The notes beneath the pieces are model-generated. The model had not been told where the DNA came from and did no database searches. It worked only from the letters and a program-made list of their open reading frames with translations. This document shows, piece after piece, positions 62,717 to 64,000 of a stretch of 64,000 nt of DNA. Source of the DNA: Chloroflexota bacterium (GTDB taxonomy: Bacteria > Chloroflexota > Anaerolineae > Promineifilales > Promineifilaceae); NCBI GenBank assembly GCA_014584575.1, contig JACTMP010000022.1, positions 186,001 to 250,000 of the forward strand, written 5' to 3'. Positions within the stretch are counted from its first letter, which is position 1, and each line of letters starts with the position of its first letter. Both the position numbers and the translations under genes were made by a program.

Positions 62717-62767
62717 GTAGTGGGCGATTCATCGCCCTTCTACAAACGGCGATAAATCGCCTACTAC
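62717..62767. repeat. GGCGAT nested hairpin
   Basis: GTAGTGGGCGATTCATCGCCC and GGCGATAAATCGCCTACTAC are each palindromic and together form a larger inverted repeat. It lies between the nuoI stop (62772) and nuoJ start. Relatives are at 16373-16414 and 23152-23170. Confidence 0.75.
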
Positions 62768-62771
62768 CAAC

Positions 62772-63272
62772 TTACTTCGGGTTCTCCATATCAGGAATAG
62801 ACCGCGTAAACACACCCGGTTCGACAACTTGTGGGGTAGGACGGCCGTTCACCGGCACATCCACAATCAACATCTCTTTGGTGTAAATGGCGCTGGCCCG
62901 GTCATAAAAACTTAGTTCGTAGTTGTGTTCCAGCACAATCGCCTGCGTCGGGCAGGCATCTTCACAGTAGCCACAGAAGATGCAGCGCAGCATGTTAATC
63001 TCGTAGGTGCTGGCATACCGTTCGCCCGGTGAATACCGCGCCTCGTCCGTATTTTCTGACGCCTCCACAAAAATGGCGTCCGCCGGGCAGGCGGCCGCAC
63101 ATAACGAGCAGCCAATACACCGTTCCAGTCCGTTGTCATACCGTTTCAGTTCATGGCGACCCTTAAAGCGCGTGCGCACCGGCCGTTTCTGTTCCGGGTA
63201 TTGAATGGTCACCGGGGGCATAAACAGATGTTTTAGCGTTGTGCCCAGACCTTTGATGATTTCACCAAACAT
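62772..63272 (-). CDS. nuoI: NADH-quinone oxidoreductase subunit I
   Basis: 166 aa. Two [4Fe-4S] ferredoxin motifs carry electrons inside the peripheral arm: CIGCSLCAAACPADAIFV and CIFCGYCEDACPTQAIVL, each with CxxCxxCxxxCP spacing. The N-terminal LGTTLKHLFMPPVTIQYPEQKRPVRTRFKGRHEL is the usual lead. The gene lies between nuoH and nuoJ in canonical order. Confidence 0.96.
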   Translation of the reverse strand: MFGEIIKGLGTTLKHLFMPPVTIQYPEQKRPVRTRFKGRHELKRYDNGLERCIGCSLCAAACPADAIFVEASENTDEARYSPGERYASTYEINMLRCIFCGYCEDACPTQAIVLEHNYELSFYDRASAIYTKEMLIVDVPVNGRPTPQVVEPGVFTRSIPDMENPK

Positions 63273-63290
63273 GCAGAATCTCCAAAAGAA

Positions 63291-63366
63291 GAGATTGGGA
63301 GATTGAGAGATGAGGAGATTGGCGACATTACTAATCTCTCAATCTCTTAATCTCCTAATCTCTAAA
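63291..63366. repeat. Heptamer inverted repeat (GAGATTG / CAATCTC)
   Basis: GAGATTGGGAGATTGAGAGA-type units face CTAATCTCTCAATCTC-type units. It fills the nuoH-nuoI gap; the nuoH stop (TAG in TTTTAGAGATT, minus strand) is made by its first unit. Confidence 0.88.
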
Positions 63367-64000
63367 ATCCTAAAACACCCTCTTCCACTAACACAATCAT
63401 CACCGCCACAATAATGAAGTTGACCACCGACAGGGGCAGCAACACTTTCCAGCCAAAGGACATCAGTTGGTCATAACGCAGGCGGGGCAGGGAGGCGCGA
63501 ATCCAGATCATCACACACAACCCCAGGATGACCTTTAGGGCGGTGTAGACAAAACCGAGCGCCGGTACCTGATCCACAAACGGGCCGCGATAACCGCCCA
63601 GGAAAAAGACGGCAAAGAGGGCGCAGAAAATAATCATCTTCATATATTCGGCCATAAAAAACATGCCGAAACGCATACTGCTGTATTCCACCGTAAACCC
63701 GGCGGAAAGTTCTTGCTCTGCTTCTAACAGGTCAAAAGGGGCGCGCTGCAATTCGGCTAACGCCGCAATCCAAAATACCAGCGCGGCAATTGGCTGCAAA
63801 AAGACGTACCACATGCCCCGCTGACCCTCCACAATGACACCCAGGTCCATCGAGTTTGCCAGCATGACGGGCACGAGTACGGTCAGCCCCATCGCCAGTT
63901 CGTAGCTGATCATTTGTGCAGAAGCGCGGATACCACCCAGAATGGCATATTTGCTGTTAGATGACCACCCGGCCAACACCACGCCGTACACGCTGATGGA
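63362..64000 (-). CDS. nuoH: NADH-quinone oxidoreductase subunit H, N-terminus cut by window edge
   Basis: About 213 residues of the C-terminal two thirds. [33 protein letters not shown] and [40 protein letters not shown] are the NuoH signatures that contact the quinone tunnel, the second containing the conserved Glu-rich loop. [24 protein letters not shown] ends the core. It continues past the window edge, so no start is given. Confidence 0.96.
   Translation of the reverse strand, partial: SISVYGVVLAGWSSNSKYAILGGIRASAQMISYELAMGLTVLVPVMLANSMDLGVIVEGQRGMWYVFLQPIAALVFWIAALAELQRAPFDLLEAEQELSAGFTVEYSSMRFGMFFMAEYMKMIIFCALFAVFFLGGYRGPFVDQVPALGFVYTALKVILGLCVMIWIRASLPRLRYDQLMSFGWKVLLPLSVVNFIIVAVMIVLVEEGVLGF

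Overview
The window is high-GC bacterial chromosome that codes densely on both strands. Gene content suggests a Chloroflexota (Anaerolineae/Ardenticatenia-like) organism: MoxR-DUF58-DUF4129 cluster, nuoHIJKLM, TupABC with a ModE-like regulator, many lipoproteins whose signal peptides end in xxAC/xxGC, and large SARP/NB-ARC and RHS proteins. This placement is inference; there is no rRNA marker. I see no tRNA, rRNA, CRISPR array or intact transposase.

Layout. 1-12.8 kb: a cut-off GT-C glycosyltransferase, a kinase-propeller protein, SixA-like phosphatase, pyrG followed directly by a CTP-synthase-C-terminal-like gene with TGA at its catalytic Cys codon, a roadblock protein, the MoxR/DUF58/DUF4129 operon, a J-domain protein and an ADP-ribosylglycohydrolase. 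12.9-25.2 kb: lipoproteins, a class III cyclase, DinB and GNAT proteins, a Ca2+/H+ exchanger, HtrA-like protease, GalE, an AlkZ-like protein and a Cthe_2159-type lipoprotein. 25.6-28.6 kb: tungstate uptake with a palindromic operator candidate. 28.6-29.6 kb: an AT-rich orphan gene. 29.7-42.9 kb: hutI, YfhO-like protein, the COG0701/TIGR03943 pair, a PD40 protein, an ABC exporter, a duplicated META lipoprotein and an M48 protease. 43-50 kb: a teneurin-like RHS protein between degenerate direct repeats. 50-57.9 kb: SARP-NB-ARC regulator, molybdopterin oxidoreductase operon, PD-(D/E)XK-like protein, broken metallophosphoesterase and a MazF-type toxin-antitoxin pair. 58-64 kb: respiratory complex I genes nuoM to nuoH, reading leftward.

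Two signals run across the whole window. First, the palindrome ACGGCCGT occurs about 130 times by hand count where about 2 are expected; it is mostly inside genes, read as Thr-Ala-Val or Asp-Gly-Arg. Second, 7-bp tandem arrays with variable unit sequence, often arranged as inverted arms, start in or right after stop codons. Several other small hairpin families also sit right after stops, and a 131-132 bp MITE-like palindrome is present twice.

The strongest single-gene observation is the probable selenoprotein at 3565-4266: an in-frame TGA at the nucleophile position of a class I glutamine amidotransferase, followed at SECIS distance by a perfect 8-bp hairpin with a GGU loop.
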